DNA of 64,000 bases from Bradyrhizobium sp. WD16 (GTDB taxonomy: Bacteria > Pseudomonadota > Alphaproteobacteria > Rhizobiales > Xanthobacteraceae), in assembly GCF_024181725.1 (NCBI RefSeq), contig NZ_CP028908.1, forward strand, positions 3,275,501-3,339,500, read 5' to 3'. Numbering within the stretch: the first letter of the stretch is position 1; each line of letters opens with the position of its first letter. The notes beneath the pieces were generated by a model, which saw nothing but the letters and a program-made list of their open reading frames with translations, was not told the DNA's origin and ran no database searches. The translations under genes and the position numbers were made by a program. Of the stretch, positions 26,580-37,200 are shown piece by piece.

Positions 26580-26611
26580 GCGCGCCACGAACGTCTCCGC
26601 ATTTCCCTCGA

Positions 26612-26872
26612 TCAATCTGTTGCCATGACCAGTCGCGTGCGTGGCTGCGGCACGTGCGCGACACCGGCGCCACCTGACGGCATCGACGCCAGCAGCGACC
26701 TCGTATAGGGCTGCCGCGGACTATCGAAGATGTCGGTGACGGTCCCGTGGCGGTCTGGTTCGACCCGCTCCCTGTCGGTTCCGATCTTGAACCGGTCGAG
26801 CGGCTCGCGCACCAGCCGCTCGACGGTCCAGGCCGGGTCGAGCGAGGTGAACACCCCATCGTAACCGTTCAA
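26612..26872 (-). pseudogene. Peptide/nickel ABC transporter ATPase remnant (internally deleted)
   Basis: 86 residues combining a mid-protein piece typical of DppD/DppF (SLDPAWTVERLVREPLDRF) with the C-terminal piece of the same family (TVTDIFDSPRQPYTRSLLASMPSG). The signature, Walker B and H-loop that should lie between are missing, as is the N-terminal half with Walker A. It is clearly non-functional. Confidence 0.7.
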
Positions 26873-26977
26873 AACCGATCAGCCTGAAGTCGCCAGTCGT
26901 CTCTGTCCACCTCTCCCCCTGCTGTGGCGGAGTGATTTTGTAATCGATGGATTAATCTCGTCGCCCGAGCGCTGGGC

Positions 26978-27154
26978 ATGAGCGAGGTTGCCAAGGCCGC
27001 TGGCGTGACCGGCGTGGGGCTTTACAAGACACTCGGCGAGAATGGCAATCCGGAGTTCGCAACCGTCCTGCGGGCCATCGGGGCGAAGGGAATGCGGCTT
27101 ACGGCAAAACCGCCCCGCGCCAAGCCCAAGCCGAAGAAGAAATCCGTGGCGTGA
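26978..27154 (+). pseudogene. Truncated HigA-type (addiction module) antitoxin
   Basis: 58 codons reading MSEVAKAAGVTGVGLYKTLG then NPEFATVLRAIGAKGMRLTA, the helix-turn-helix and C-terminal part of the putative addiction-module antidote family. In-frame upstream codons read NLVARALG, as in full-length relatives, but the N-terminal part is lost and no toxin gene is adjacent. A short functional product is possible but unlikely. Confidence 0.55.
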
Positions 27155-27492
27155 TGCTGAAGTTCATCGTCACCGTCGCGCGGGCAATCACTTGCCAGCC
27201 GAGCCAGGGCGGACCCACGGCGATCTCGCGGTCCGACTGATCAGAATTGGTTCAGCGCCTCACCGTTGACGCCCGACAATCACCGCGACCGGGACGATGC
27301 GCCCGTTCATTCCTGCGCAAGCTCGCCGGCCGCCGCCGCAACGTCGTTCCGATCCGACAACGTTCTGTACGGTCTAGAGCAATACGTGGCGGGCGCGCCA
27401 GCGTATGTCTGCACGCGACGGCCAATGATGGCCGATCAAAATGACGTGCATGAACAGCCCGGATCGTCGATCTCGGCAGTCGTTCGGGTTGG

Positions 27493-28545
27493 ATGGGGGT
27501 CGTGTTGCGCAAACGCGCGCTGGTGACCGGAGCGACGGGCCAGGATGGTCGGTATCTGCTCGAGCTTCTGGTGCGGGCCGGCTACGACGTTCATGGCCAA
27601 ACACGTGGCGTGTCGCCGATCGCGCCGGCCGGCGTGAGCTGGCATCGCGGGGTGCTGACCGATCCGGCATTCGTGGAATTTCTGGTGGCCGATTTGAAGC
27701 CCGACGAGATCTACAATCTCGCGGCGTTGTCACGGCCGATCCTGTCGTGGGGCGCGACGCGGGAGACCGCAGAGATCAACGGATTCGCGCCGCAGGCGAT
27801 TTGCGATCTGCTGGTGCGCCACCGTCCAGGCTGCCGGTTTTTCCAGGCGACCTCATCGGAAATGTTCGGCGATTCCGTCGGGCCGTGGCAGGACGAGACG
27901 ACCCCATTTCGGCCGCGGTCGCCGTACGGCATCACCAAGCTTTACGCTCATCACGTCATCGGCGCCTATCGACGGCAGTACGGGCTGCACGCCTGTTCGG
28001 GCATTCTCTTCAACCATGAGAGCCCTCATCGGCCGCTGTCCTTCGTTTCCCAGAAGATTGCCCATGCGGCGGCGGCCGCCTCCTGTGGTCTGCGCGATAC
28101 CGAGGCGCTGGACGAGCGTGGCCGGCCCATTCTCTCGGGAGGCGTCCTGCTGCTCGGTGACCTGACGGTGCGCCGCGACTTCGGCTTCGCCGGCGATTAT
28201 GCGGAGGCGATGCACCTCATCCTGACGCATCGCGATCCGGACGACTACGTGATCGGTACGGGTGAAACCCATTCGATCGAGGACTTCTGCAAGGTGGCGT
28301 TCGCCGCCGTCGGTCTCGATTGGCGGGATCACGTCAGGGTGGACAGCGCGTTGATCCGGAAGGCGGACAACCACTTCACCCGCGCCAACACCGCGAAGAT
28401 CCGGCAGGCCACGGGCTGGCGACCTCGTCTGAGCTTCGCCGAACTCGTCGCGTGCATGGTCCGGGCCCAGGTCGGGCTGCTGCGCCGTGAGGCATCCGAT
28501 GCAAGACCACGGGCCGCGACGAGTTCCTCTCGCGTGACGGCCTGA
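27493..28545 (+). CDS. GDP-mannose 4,6-dehydratase-like SDR enzyme (divergent)
   Basis: 350-residue extended short-chain dehydrogenase. NAD-binding GATGQDG lies at ~residues 13-19, the catalytic triad is in SSEMFG and SPYGITKLYAHH (YxxxK), and GILFNHESP and RRDFGFAGDYAEAMHLIL are typical of GMD. The usual RPAEVxxLxGD segment near the C-terminus is replaced by IRKADNHFTRANTAKI, and an insertion is present after ASCGL. It differs clearly from the canonical gmd at 39523, so it may make a related nucleotide sugar or act as a reductase partner. First gene of the polysaccharide locus; its stop is one base before the next start. Confidence 0.8.
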   Translation: MGVVLRKRALVTGATGQDGRYLLELLVRAGYDVHGQTRGVSPIAPAGVSWHRGVLTDPAFVEFLVADLKPDEIYNLAALSRPILSWGATRETAEINGFAPQAICDLLVRHRPGCRFFQATSSEMFGDSVGPWQDETTPFRPRSPYGITKLYAHHVIGAYRRQYGLHACSGILFNHESPHRPLSFVSQKIAHAAAAASCGLRDTEALDERGRPILSGGVLLLGDLTVRRDFGFAGDYAEAMHLILTHRDPDDYVIGTGETHSIEDFCKVAFAAVGLDWRDHVRVDSALIRKADNHFTRANTAKIRQATGWRPRLSFAELVACMVRAQVGLLRREASDARPRAATSSSRVTA

Positions 28546-28546
28546 C

Positions 28547-29710
28547 GTGATGCGCGCGGTCCATGCCTACAAGATCTATCGGCCGGATATTCGCGGCGGC
28601 ATTCCACATGTCGTCGCCGCGCTGGGCGGCATCGAGGGCATCGAAAGACTGGTCCTGGTGGCGCGCAGGTTTGGTCTGCGGCGCCGGTTTCGGGACGGTG
28701 CCGACGAGGTCGACGCGGTCAGCTCCCTGGGTACGCTGTTCTCGACGCCCTTGGCGCCGGCCTATCCGTTCGCGTTGGCGCGTCAGGCGCGGAGGGCGGA
28801 TCTTGTGGTTCACCACGCACCGTTTCCGCTGGTCGATATCGGCATCCTGCTCGGGCTGCGGCCTTCCACGGCGCTCGTCGTCCATTGGCATGCGGAGATC
28901 GTCGGCAAGCCGCTGCTGGCGCAACTGGTCGCTCCTCTCGTCCGCCACACCTTGGAGCGGGCCGATCGGATCGTCGTCTCTGATCGGATCATCGCCGAAA
29001 GATCGAGCATGCTCGCACCGCACGTCGCCAAGTGCGTTGCCGTTCCCTATGGTTGCGACGTGGACTATTGGCGCAACCTCGACGCGGCCGGGCACGAAGC
29101 CGTTCAGCGGATCAAGCTGCGCTCTCCAAACCTGATCGTCGCGGTGGGTCGCCTCGTCGGCTATAAGGGGTTCGACGTTCTCGTGCGGGCGATGCAGTTC
29201 GTGGACGGCGAAGCCGTGATCATCGGTGAAGGCCCGTTGCTGGGGTCTCTCAAGGCGCTCGCGCACGAGCTCGGACTGGCCAGCAAGCTGACGTTCGCCG
29301 GCGGCTTGCCGCGGAACGAGGTGCGAACATATCTTCACGCGGCCAGCGCCTTTGCATTTCCATCCGTCACCGACGCCGAGGCTTTCGGGATCGCCCAGAT
29401 CGAGGCCATGGCGGCTGGTCTGCCTGTCGTCAATACAGCGCTGGCCACGGCTGTGCCGCGCATCGCCCGTCACGGGCGGGAGGCGTTGACCGTGGCGCCG
29501 GGAGATCCGTCAGCGTTGGCAGCGGCGCTTCGAACCCTCCTCGAAAATGGCGAGTTCGCGCGGCAGCTCGGATCGGCAGGATACCAGCGCGCGCGTGCGG
29601 AGTTCGACCACGGCATTTTCGTCGAGCGGGTTGCTGCCATCTATCGCCAGGAGGTCAAGCGACGGAATGCGGCCGTGACGGCACTTCGGGCGGAGCTGCG
29701 CAGTCCGTGA
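28547..29710 (+). CDS. Glycosyltransferase family 4 (GT-B fold)
   Basis: 387 residues. The C-terminal donor-binding half carries VAVGRLVGYKGFDVLVRAM (~residue 197) and the E-x7-E motif EAFGIAQIEAMAAGLPVV (~284-301). The N-terminal acceptor domain begins with YKIYRPDIRGGIPHVVAAL. GTG 28547 or ATG 28550 can start translation; both directly follow the previous stop. A cytosolic or peripheral-membrane enzyme that adds a sugar to the polysaccharide; donor unknown, with GDP-sugars suggested by the neighbours. Confidence 0.88.
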   Translation: MMRAVHAYKIYRPDIRGGIPHVVAALGGIEGIERLVLVARRFGLRRRFRDGADEVDAVSSLGTLFSTPLAPAYPFALARQARRADLVVHHAPFPLVDIGILLGLRPSTALVVHWHAEIVGKPLLAQLVAPLVRHTLERADRIVVSDRIIAERSSMLAPHVAKCVAVPYGCDVDYWRNLDAAGHEAVQRIKLRSPNLIVAVGRLVGYKGFDVLVRAMQFVDGEAVIIGEGPLLGSLKALAHELGLASKLTFAGGLPRNEVRTYLHAASAFAFPSVTDAEAFGIAQIEAMAAGLPVVNTALATAVPRIARHGREALTVAPGDPSALAAALRTLLENGEFARQLGSAGYQRARAEFDHGIFVERVAAIYRQEVKRRNAAVTALRAELRSP

Positions 29711-29804
29711 TGGACGTCGATTCAGCGCATATGCCGCCATGAGCATGTGTCGTGCGCTTTAGGTCAAGAATGGAAGTGTCCGGTTCGCTATCTCTGACGA
29801 TGCC

Positions 29805-29876
29805 AGTGTCCCGGTTCTAACGTTCGTATCTCTTTGCCGCGAGCGCTTATGCGAACGTTAGAACCAAAGGGACACT
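29805..29876. repeat. Type C hairpin element
   Basis: 72 bp with outer arms AGTGTCCC / GGGACACT and a perfect 14-bp inner stem GGTTCTAACGTTCG / CGAACGTTAGAACC. Partial relatives precede it (29775-29800). It is joined through the conserved linker, in reverse, to the type B element that follows. Confidence 0.85.
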
Positions 29877-29894
29877 AGCAATGATCATGATTCT

Positions 29895-29968
29895 AGTGCG
29901 GTTTTGGATCTGACGCTCGTATGAAGAGTTCGCTGCGATACTGATACGAGCGTCAGATCCACCGCACT
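29895..29968. repeat. Type B hairpin element
   Basis: 74 bp with outer arms AGTGCGG / CCGCACT and a perfect 17-bp stem GGATCTGACGCTCGTAT / ATACGAGCGTCAGATCC. A further partial type B-like piece (AGTGCGGTGGGTCCGGCGCTCG) follows at 29969-29996. The gap 29711-30145 holds only these elements and the start region of the next gene. Confidence 0.88.
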
Positions 29969-30145
29969 AGTGCGGTGGGTCCGGCGCTCGTTTTACATCG
30001 GAAAATCGGGATTCCGCAGGCGAGCCTGTGGTCCTCAACGGGTCCTGCCGGAGAGCTGTCGCGCAATGGAAGAATTTGGAACGCGGGGCACTCGGCGGCA
30101 GGCGGATGCGGGCGAGCGGCGGGTTATCTTGCAGTGGCGGCGATC

Positions 30146-31012
30146 GTGACGAGTCTGAGCGAGCCGGTTGTGGGCAGGGCGGCGGCGCGCGCCAGCGCTT
30201 CCATTGTTCTGGGAGGTGGCCGAGCCAGTCAGGCGGCGCTTGCCGCGAACGACGTCAGGCGCGGGCTTGCGTTGTGGCGGCTCTGGAGCAAACTCGGATG
30301 GAATGACATCCTGCAGCGTTACCGCCGCTCCGTGCTCGGACCGCTCTGGCTGACGATGAGCATGACGACCACGGTGGTCGCCCTCGGGATCGTCTATGCG
30401 CACATCTTCAAGATGCCGCTACAAGACTTCATGCCGTTCCTGTGCGTCGGCATGCTGGTCTGGGGACTGCTGAGCTCGTTCCTGTCCGAGGCGGGCACGC
30501 TGTTCGTAGGCGCGGAATCCTTCATCAAGCAGGTGCGGTTGCCCTATTCGGTATACGTTTTCCGATTCATCTGGAGCCGCGTGATCATCTTCGCCCATAA
30601 TTTTCTGATCTATTTTGGAATTCTGGTCTATTTCCAGCTGTGGCCCGGGGCCGGAGTGCTCTATGCCATCCCGGCTCTCGCCGTTCTGATCCTCAACGGG
30701 CTATGCGCCGCGACCACGCTGGGGATCCTGTCGGCGCGCTTTCGCGACATTCCCCAGATCATCGTAAGTCTGGTCCAGATCCTGTTTCTCGTCACGCCGA
30801 TCATGTGGAAGCCGGAGTTGCTGTCCGGTCGCGAGGCGTTGATGACCTTCAATCCGGTATTTCATCTCCTCGAGCTCATTCGGGCGCCGCTGCTGGGCCA
30901 GCTGCCAACGACAACCAACGTCGGCGCGGCGGCAATCATCACGACGATCAATTTTGCCGTCGCGTGCAGTCTGTTCGTACGATTTCGGTCGAGACTGGCC
31001 TATTGGGTGTGA
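30146..31012 (+). CDS. Polysaccharide ABC exporter permease (ABC-2 / Wzm type)
   Basis: About 288 residues from GTG 30146 (GTG 30134 is an alternative). The frame is open from 29975, but the added part lies in repeat-derived sequence. The N-terminus has the amphipathic WRLWSKLGWNDILQRYRRSVLGPLW typical of capsule/O-antigen exporters, then about six membrane segments. The end is conserved (FNPVFHLLELIRAPLLGQ). It pairs with the ATPase whose ATG overlaps its stop (TGATG) to move lipid-linked glycan across the inner membrane. Confidence 0.88.
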   Translation: MTSLSEPVVGRAAARASASIVLGGGRASQAALAANDVRRGLALWRLWSKLGWNDILQRYRRSVLGPLWLTMSMTTTVVALGIVYAHIFKMPLQDFMPFLCVGMLVWGLLSSFLSEAGTLFVGAESFIKQVRLPYSVYVFRFIWSRVIIFAHNFLIYFGILVYFQLWPGAGVLYAIPALAVLILNGLCAATTLGILSARFRDIPQIIVSLVQILFLVTPIMWKPELLSGREALMTFNPVFHLLELIRAPLLGQLPTTTNVGAAAIITTINFAVACSLFVRFRSRLAYWV

Positions 31013-31779
31013 TGTCGATGCCAAATGACGAAGTCGCCATCCGCCTGGCACGGGTATGTGTTTCGTTTCCAATTTACCAAATCGGCTCGCGTTCGCTGAA
31101 GAAGCGCCTCGTGTCGCGCACGAGTGCGGGCCGCTTCGCGCGAGACGCCGATGATCGGGTCACCATCGAGGCGCTGAAGGACGTCGACCTGACTGTCGCG
31201 CAGGGGGATAGGCTGGCCCTTATCGGTTCGAACGGTGCGGGCAAGACGACGCTGCTGCGCGTGATGGCGGGGATCTACGAGCCGGCAACCGGAGAGATTG
31301 AGCTGAAGGGGCGGGTGTCGCCGATGTTCGACATCGCCCTGGGGACCGATCCGGAGTTGTCCGGTTACGACAACATCCGCCTGCGGGGGCTACTGCTCGG
31401 ACTGAGCGGAAGCGAGGTGGAAAGGATGATGCCGTCGATTGCCGAATTCACCGAGCTCGGCGCCTATCTGGACGTCCCGGTGCGAACCTATTCGTCGGGA
31501 ATGATGCTGCGGCTCACGTTTGCGGTCGCAACCTGCTTCGCACCGGAGATTCTCCTGATGGACGAATGGATTCTCGCCGGGGACGCTCACTTTCTCGGAA
31601 GGGCGCAGGCGCGCATCGCCTCGTTCGTCCAGCAGGCCAGCACGCTCGTGCTGGCATCCCACAATCAGGACATCTGCCGCCAATGGTGCAGCAAGGGGGC
31701 GTGGCTCCATGAGGGGCGTGTGCGCTCGTACGGAGCGATCGACGAGGTGCTGGAAGACTACAACAGAGCACACGGATGA
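31012..31779 (+). CDS. Polysaccharide ABC exporter ATP-binding protein (Wzt/KpsT type)
   Basis: 255 residues with Walker A GSNGAGKTT (~residue 75), the family-specific signature YSSGMMLRLTFAVA and Walker B ILLMDEWILAGD. The protein ends soon after the H-loop (LVLASHN), so it has no C-terminal carbohydrate-binding domain of the long Wzt type. Chain-length control by glycan-cap recognition is therefore not expected, and the pair is closer to KpsMT-like or general ABC-2 exporters. Translationally coupled to the permease. Confidence 0.9.
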   Translation: MSMPNDEVAIRLARVCVSFPIYQIGSRSLKKRLVSRTSAGRFARDADDRVTIEALKDVDLTVAQGDRLALIGSNGAGKTTLLRVMAGIYEPATGEIELKGRVSPMFDIALGTDPELSGYDNIRLRGLLLGLSGSEVERMMPSIAEFTELGAYLDVPVRTYSSGMMLRLTFAVATCFAPEILLMDEWILAGDAHFLGRAQARIASFVQQASTLVLASHNQDICRQWCSKGAWLHEGRVRSYGAIDEVLEDYNRAHG

Positions 31780-31917
31780 TGGGGCGAGGACCTTCCCCTG
31801 CGTCCACGGCGCCTGTGTCGAAGGCGGAGGTGACGTCGTGCAGCGCAGCCGTCGGCCCGCGGGACCTCGTGCCCATGGTGCGGAATGGCAAAGCGGCTGC
31901 GGCACCGCGGTGAAAAG

Positions 31918-33045
31918 ATGAAGCACGGGCCTGAAAGACGTGTCCTCGTCACCGGCGGCGCCGGCTTCATCGGATCCGCAGTGTGCCGGCATCTGGTCGG
32001 ATCCGGCGCATGCGTGTTGAATGTCGACAAGCTCACCTATGCCGGCAATCTCGCGTCGCTGCGCGATGTCGAAAACGAGGAGAACTACCGGTTCGCGAGG
32101 GTCGATATCTGCGACGACGTTTTGCTGGCCGATGCCTTTGTCGGTTTCCGCCCTAACCAAGTCATCCATCTCGCGGCCGAGAGCCATGTCGATCGATCGA
32201 TCGTCGGAGCGCGTGGCTTTCTCGATACCAATGTCGTTGGTACGTTCGTTCTGCTCGAGGTCGCGCGTCGCTATTGGCAGAAGCTGGATCCGGCAAAACG
32301 CTCCAGCTTTCGATTTCTTCACGTCTCGACCGACGAGGTTTACGGCTCGCTCGGCGAGGGCGGCTTCTTCACCGAAGAGACGGCCTACGATCCGAGCTCA
32401 CCCTATTCTGCCTCGAAGGCCGCTGCGGACCATCTGGTGAGCGCATGGACCCGCACGTACGGATTTCCGGCGCTGATTTCGAATTGCTCGAACAATTACG
32501 GCCCGTACCACTTTCCCGAAAAGCTGATTCCTCTCGCCATCCTCAATGCGCTGCACGGCAAGCCGATTCCGGTCTACGGCACCGGGGAGAATATAAGGGA
32601 CTGGCTCTACGTCGAGGATCATGCGCGCGCGCTCGATCTCATCGTGCGAGAGGGACGAGTTGGCGCCAAGTACAATATCGGCGGCCGCAATGAACGACGC
32701 AATATCGATGTCGTGAGAACGATCTGCTCGAGCCTGGACCGCCTGCTGCCGCGCGCAAAGCCTTATGAGACGCAGATCGCCTTCGTCGCCGACCGGCCGG
32801 GCCACGACCGCCGCTATGCGATCGATGCCACCAGGCTGGAGACCGAGCTCGGCTGGAGCGCGCGCGAGAATTTCGACAGCGGCATTGAAAAGACGATCCG
32901 GTGGTTCATCGCCAACGAATGGTGGTGGCGACCGCTACAGGACCACGTCTATGCCGGGGAGCGGCTGGGACTGATCGACGATGGAGGTGGGCATGCGGGT
33001 CGTGGTGATGGGGTGCGCCAGCGGGATCGCTCCAGCGCTCTCTGA
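31918..33045 (+). CDS. rmlB: dTDP-glucose 4,6-dehydratase
   Basis: 375 residues from ATG 31918. NAD-binding GGAGFIGS is near the N-terminus, [11 protein letters not shown] carries the Thr-Asp-Glu catalytic residues, [12 protein letters not shown] is the YxxxK, and [16 protein letters not shown] and [13 protein letters not shown] are typical of RmlB. It makes dTDP-4-keto-6-deoxyglucose, the branch point for dTDP-rhamnose and related sugars. The C-terminal ~15 residues ([16 protein letters not shown]) look non-native and overlap the rmlD remnant, consistent with the neighbouring deletion. Confidence 0.95.
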   Translation: MKHGPERRVLVTGGAGFIGSAVCRHLVGSGACVLNVDKLTYAGNLASLRDVENEENYRFARVDICDDVLLADAFVGFRPNQVIHLAAESHVDRSIVGARGFLDTNVVGTFVLLEVARRYWQKLDPAKRSSFRFLHVSTDEVYGSLGEGGFFTEETAYDPSSPYSASKAAADHLVSAWTRTYGFPALISNCSNNYGPYHFPEKLIPLAILNALHGKPIPVYGTGENIRDWLYVEDHARALDLIVREGRVGAKYNIGGRNERRNIDVVRTICSSLDRLLPRAKPYETQIAFVADRPGHDRRYAIDATRLETELGWSARENFDSGIEKTIRWFIANEWWWRPLQDHVYAGERLGLIDDGGGHAGRGDGVRQRDRSSAL

Positions 33046-33187
33046 GGCAGCAGCAGTCGCGGGGCGGCCGGCCGAGCGTGTTGCTCTCGGCCGACTTCAC
33101 GGACATCGCCGCTCGTCGTGGCGCCAGGCAGATCGGCGCTGCATGGATCGGCTGCGGCGCGAGTTCGAAGGGGGGGCATCGGCATGA
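32993..33187 (+). pseudogene. rmlD remnant with large internal deletion
   Basis: 64 codons with a strong ribosome-binding site (GGAGGTGG) and a stop that overlaps the rmlA start by ATGA. The N-terminus [20 protein letters not shown]...VALGR resembles the nucleotide-binding start of dTDP-4-dehydrorhamnose reductase. The end [19 protein letters not shown] resembles its C-terminus. The ~220 residues between, with the catalytic YxxxK, are absent. The identification is by eye and moderate in certainty; a short unrelated peptide is the alternative. Confidence 0.45.
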
Positions 33188-34065
33188 AGGGAATCATCCT
33201 CGCGGGGGGCAAGGGTACGCGATTGTATCCGATTACGCTCGCGATCTCGAAGCAGCTGGCGCCGATCTACGACAAGCCGATGATCTATTATCCGCTGTCG
33301 ATCCTGATGCTGGCCGGCATCCGCGACATTCTTGTGATCTCGACGCCGACCGATTTGCCGATGTTCAAGCATCTCCTCGGCAGCGGCGAGGGCTGGGGCG
33401 TTCGCTTCTCCTATGCTGAGCAGGCGGTGCCGAACGGCCTGGCTCAGGCGTTCGTCATCGGCGAGGAGTTTATCGCGGGAGACAGGTGCGCACTGATCCT
33501 GGGGGACAACATCTACTATGGCGCCGGTTTGTCGAATTTGCTGTCCGCCGCGGCCGCCGAGCAGTCCGGGGCGACGGTGTTCGCCTATCATGTCCCGGAT
33601 CCGGAGCGTTATGGCGTCGTCGACTTTGATCGCGATGGGCGTGCCATTTCAATCGAGGAAAAGCCGGCGCATCCGCGCTCCAGCTGGGCGGTAACCGGGC
33701 TCTATTTCTACGATCGGAAGGTGGTGGAGATCGCCAAATCGATCAAGCCGTCCGCGCGCGGCGAGTATGAAATCACCGACGTCAACCGCGTTTATCTCGA
33801 GCGCGGCGCGCTGCACGTGCAGCGAATGGGACGCGGCTATGCCTGGCTGGATACGGGAACCCCCGACAGTTTCGCCGACGCGTCGAATTTTGTGCGCGCG
33901 ATCGAGCGGCGGCAAGGGCTCCGGATCTGCTGTCCCGAGGAGATCGCGCTGGAAAAGGGGTTCATCAATGCCGCTCAATTCGCGGCATTGGCGACCCGGC
34001 TCAAGGACAGCGCCTACGGTCAGTACCTCCATCGGCTTCTGGTCGAGCACGGGGCGTTGGCGTGA
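33184..34065 (+). CDS. rmlA: Glucose-1-phosphate thymidylyltransferase
   Basis: 293 residues from ATG 33184. The nucleotidyltransferase signature [30 protein letters not shown] lies at the N-terminus, followed by LGDNIYYG (metal/phosphate site), [20 protein letters not shown] and [15 protein letters not shown]. It makes dTDP-glucose from dTTP and glucose-1-phosphate and supplies RmlB. Many family members are feedback-inhibited by dTDP-rhamnose. No rmlC is visible in the window. Confidence 0.97.
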   Translation: MKGIILAGGKGTRLYPITLAISKQLAPIYDKPMIYYPLSILMLAGIRDILVISTPTDLPMFKHLLGSGEGWGVRFSYAEQAVPNGLAQAFVIGEEFIAGDRCALILGDNIYYGAGLSNLLSAAAAEQSGATVFAYHVPDPERYGVVDFDRDGRAISIEEKPAHPRSSWAVTGLYFYDRKVVEIAKSIKPSARGEYEITDVNRVYLERGALHVQRMGRGYAWLDTGTPDSFADASNFVRAIERRQGLRICCPEEIALEKGFINAAQFAALATRLKDSAYGQYLHRLLVEHGALA

Positions 34066-34271
34066 CCTTGTCCGCGATCGCGCGCCGCTGATCGAGCCGA
34101 TCGGCTTGCCGACGGGAGAGCGGCGCCGGTCGAGGCGTTCAGGGCGATGAGGTCGGGGCTGTGGCAGATCTCCGCCGCATCGTGGAAGTCCTTTAGCTCT
34201 CGCCGGAATGGCGGCGAGCGCACCGGCAGGTTCTAACAATTCCTCGCGCGGCAGCCGGGGACAGGTCGACG

Positions 34272-37200
34272 GTGAAAATGACGATTATCTCGTACGCTCA
34301 GAACTTCGAGGACGTGATTCTATGGCGCGCGCTCGGAAAGATCGAGAGCGGCTTCTACATCGATGTTGGGGCCTGTTCTCCGGACGAGCATTCTGTGACC
34401 AGACTGTTCAGCGAAAGAGGCTGGCGCGGCCTCAATATCGAGCCGAATGCCCAGCACTATCGTGATCTCGAGAAGAGGCGGCCGCGGGATATCAATCTTC
34501 GCATCGCGCTGGCGGAATGCTCGGGGAAAATGCCGATGCATTTCTTCGGGACGACGGGTCTCTCGACGCTTGACGAGACGATCGCAACGCGGCATCGCGC
34601 AAGCTATCCCGAGAACGTCGATGTGGTCGAGGTGCGTCCGTTGCGCGACGTATGGTCGGAGCACGTGCCGAACGGCCAGCCGGTTCACTTTCTCAAGATC
34701 GATGTGGAGGGCTTCGAACGCCAGGTGCTCGCTGGATGTGATTGGAAGGCGCAGCGGCCCTGGGTCGTTGTCATCGAGGCAACGTCGCCACTTAGCCCCG
34801 AGCCGAGTCATCTTGCCTGGGAGCACCTGCTGATTGATGCAGGCTATCGCGCCGTCTATTTCGATGGACTCAACCGATTCTATCTGGCGCGTGAGCGCGA
34901 GGATCTTGCGTCCGCGTTCGGCGCGCCGCCCAATGTATTCGATGACTACATCTTGTTTGCGCAAGTCGCGAGCGGCGAACTCATCGGCGATCTGAGGAAC
35001 TCGCTCGAAGAGAAAGCCAAGCAGCTCGACACCATGTCGCAAGAGCTCGGCGAAAAATCTCAGGAAATGGGCGAACTGCGCGTCGCGCTTGAGCGAAGGG
35101 ATCAGGAGGCTGAAAGAAAGCAGCTTGCCGTTTCCGAGGCTCGTCATCAGCTTGAAAGAAGCTCCCGGGAGCTCGTCGAAAAGGATCAGGAAATGGATCG
35201 CCTGCGCGAGGAGGTCGCCGCAGCTCGTCATCGGCTCAAGAGAAGGTCCCGGGAACTCGTCGAAACGAATCAAGAGATGGATCGCCTGCAGGAGGAGATC
35301 GTCGAGGCGGCTTCGCAGCTTGAAAGGAATTCCTGGGAACTCGTCGTGAAAGACGAGAAGATGGATCGCCTGCGGGAGGAGGTCGCCGGCGTCAACCGAT
35401 CGCTGGTCGGGCAGCAAGCGGAGGTTATGCGATGTGATGGCGAACTGCGCCGGCTGACGAGTGAAAACGCTGGTCTTCAGGGGCTGGTTCAGCACTATCA
35501 GCAGGAAAAGCAGCTCATCGTTTCGTCGATGAGGTGGCGGATCACGGCGCCATTGTGGCGGATGGCGCAGGATCTGCCGCCGTCGCAACGAAGAGTTGCG
35601 CGCCGCCTGATGAGGGCGGCGTGGTGGGTCGTCACGCCGTGGCACACCCGCACGCGCCTCCGCGCTCTTCGGGATAGAATCGTAAGAGAGCGAGCGGCGA
35701 GACCGACCCTCGGGGCCGCGGCGTTTCCGGCCGTACTTGGGATTAATGCCCTCCGGCCCCTGCTGGCAAGGGCGACCGGAGCGCGATTTCCGGACGGTGA
35801 GGGGCCGAAGCTCAGCTTTCTGGTCGCCGCTGGAGATGACCCATTGGCTCTGTCGCGCACAATCGGCTCTCTGAACGCTCAGGCGCAACAGGCCTGGGAG
35901 GTGGTGGTGTACGAGCCTTCCCAGGAGCGGGCGCGCGATCCGGCCGTCTCTGAAGCTTTGGAAGGCGACGCGCGCATCCGTTTTGCACCCTCGGGCTCAG
36001 GTCTGGCGGGCGCGTTCGCCGGTGCGCTCGGCGAATTCGTCGCGTTCCTGTGCCCTGGGGATTTGCTCGTGCCGTCCGCGCTCGACGAAGTGGCGGCGGC
36101 GATCGCCGGATGTCCCGAGGCCGATATCTTCTACAGCGACGAGGACCAGGTCTCGGAGGCAAATCTACCCGGCAAGCCGTATCTGAAGCCGTCGTGGTCG
36201 CCGGACCTGCTGCACGCCTTCAACTACTTTGGACGGCTGACGTTGTTGCGGCGGGCACTCGCGCAGAAGGCCGGCGGCATCGACGAAACTGCGGGATCTG
36301 CAGTCGAGTGGGAACTCAACCTGAGGGCGTCCGATGACGCGCAGATCATCAGGCGGATCCCGCGAATCCTGTGCCATCGCGGACCGGGAACTCACCTGGA
36401 CAGGTCGGCGCCGGATACGCCCGCTGCGGCAGATGCGCGCCGTGTGATCGAGGGCTACTGGTCCCGGCGGGGGTTCGAGGCGACAGCCGTTACCACTGAA
36501 CAAGGTATACAATCCGTCAGCTGGCCGTTGGTGCGGCCTCCGCTCGTGTCGGTCATCATTCCGACCAGGGACAAGGAGCAGCTGCTGCGGATGTCGACGA
36601 CTGGCATTCTTTGCCACACCGACTACGAGGCCATCGAACTCGTCATTGTCGATACCGGATCGCAAGAGAAACAAACCTTCGATCTCTACGATCAGTTGCG
36701 GCTCGATCCGCGCGTCAGGATCGTCAATTTCGCGGGTCATTTCAACTATTCGGCTGCCTGCAATTTTGGTGCGTCGGTCGCCAAAGGCGAGATTCTTCTG
36801 TTCCTCAATAACGACATCGAGGTGGTGACGAGGGGGTGGCTCGCCGCGATGGTTCGGCACGCAATGCTTCCAGGTGTCGGATGCGTCGGCACGAAACTGA
36901 TTTTCCCCTCGCTCGAGCTGCAACATGGCGGAGTGGGCATCGGTCCGCATCTCGCTGCGCTGATGTACCGTAGCGCCGAAGGGATGGAGTTCGACGTGTT
37001 CGGCTCGCCCGATCACCCCCGGAATTGGCTTGCGATCATGGGCGCATGCCAGATGGTGACGCGAGAGGCGTTCGACACTGTCGGCGGTTTCGACGAGGCG
37101 TACCAGATCGCCATGAGCGACGTGGCGCTCTGCCTCCAGATGTGGCGCGCTGGATATCGTACCGTCTATGTACCATCGGCGTGCCTCGTCCATCACGAAG

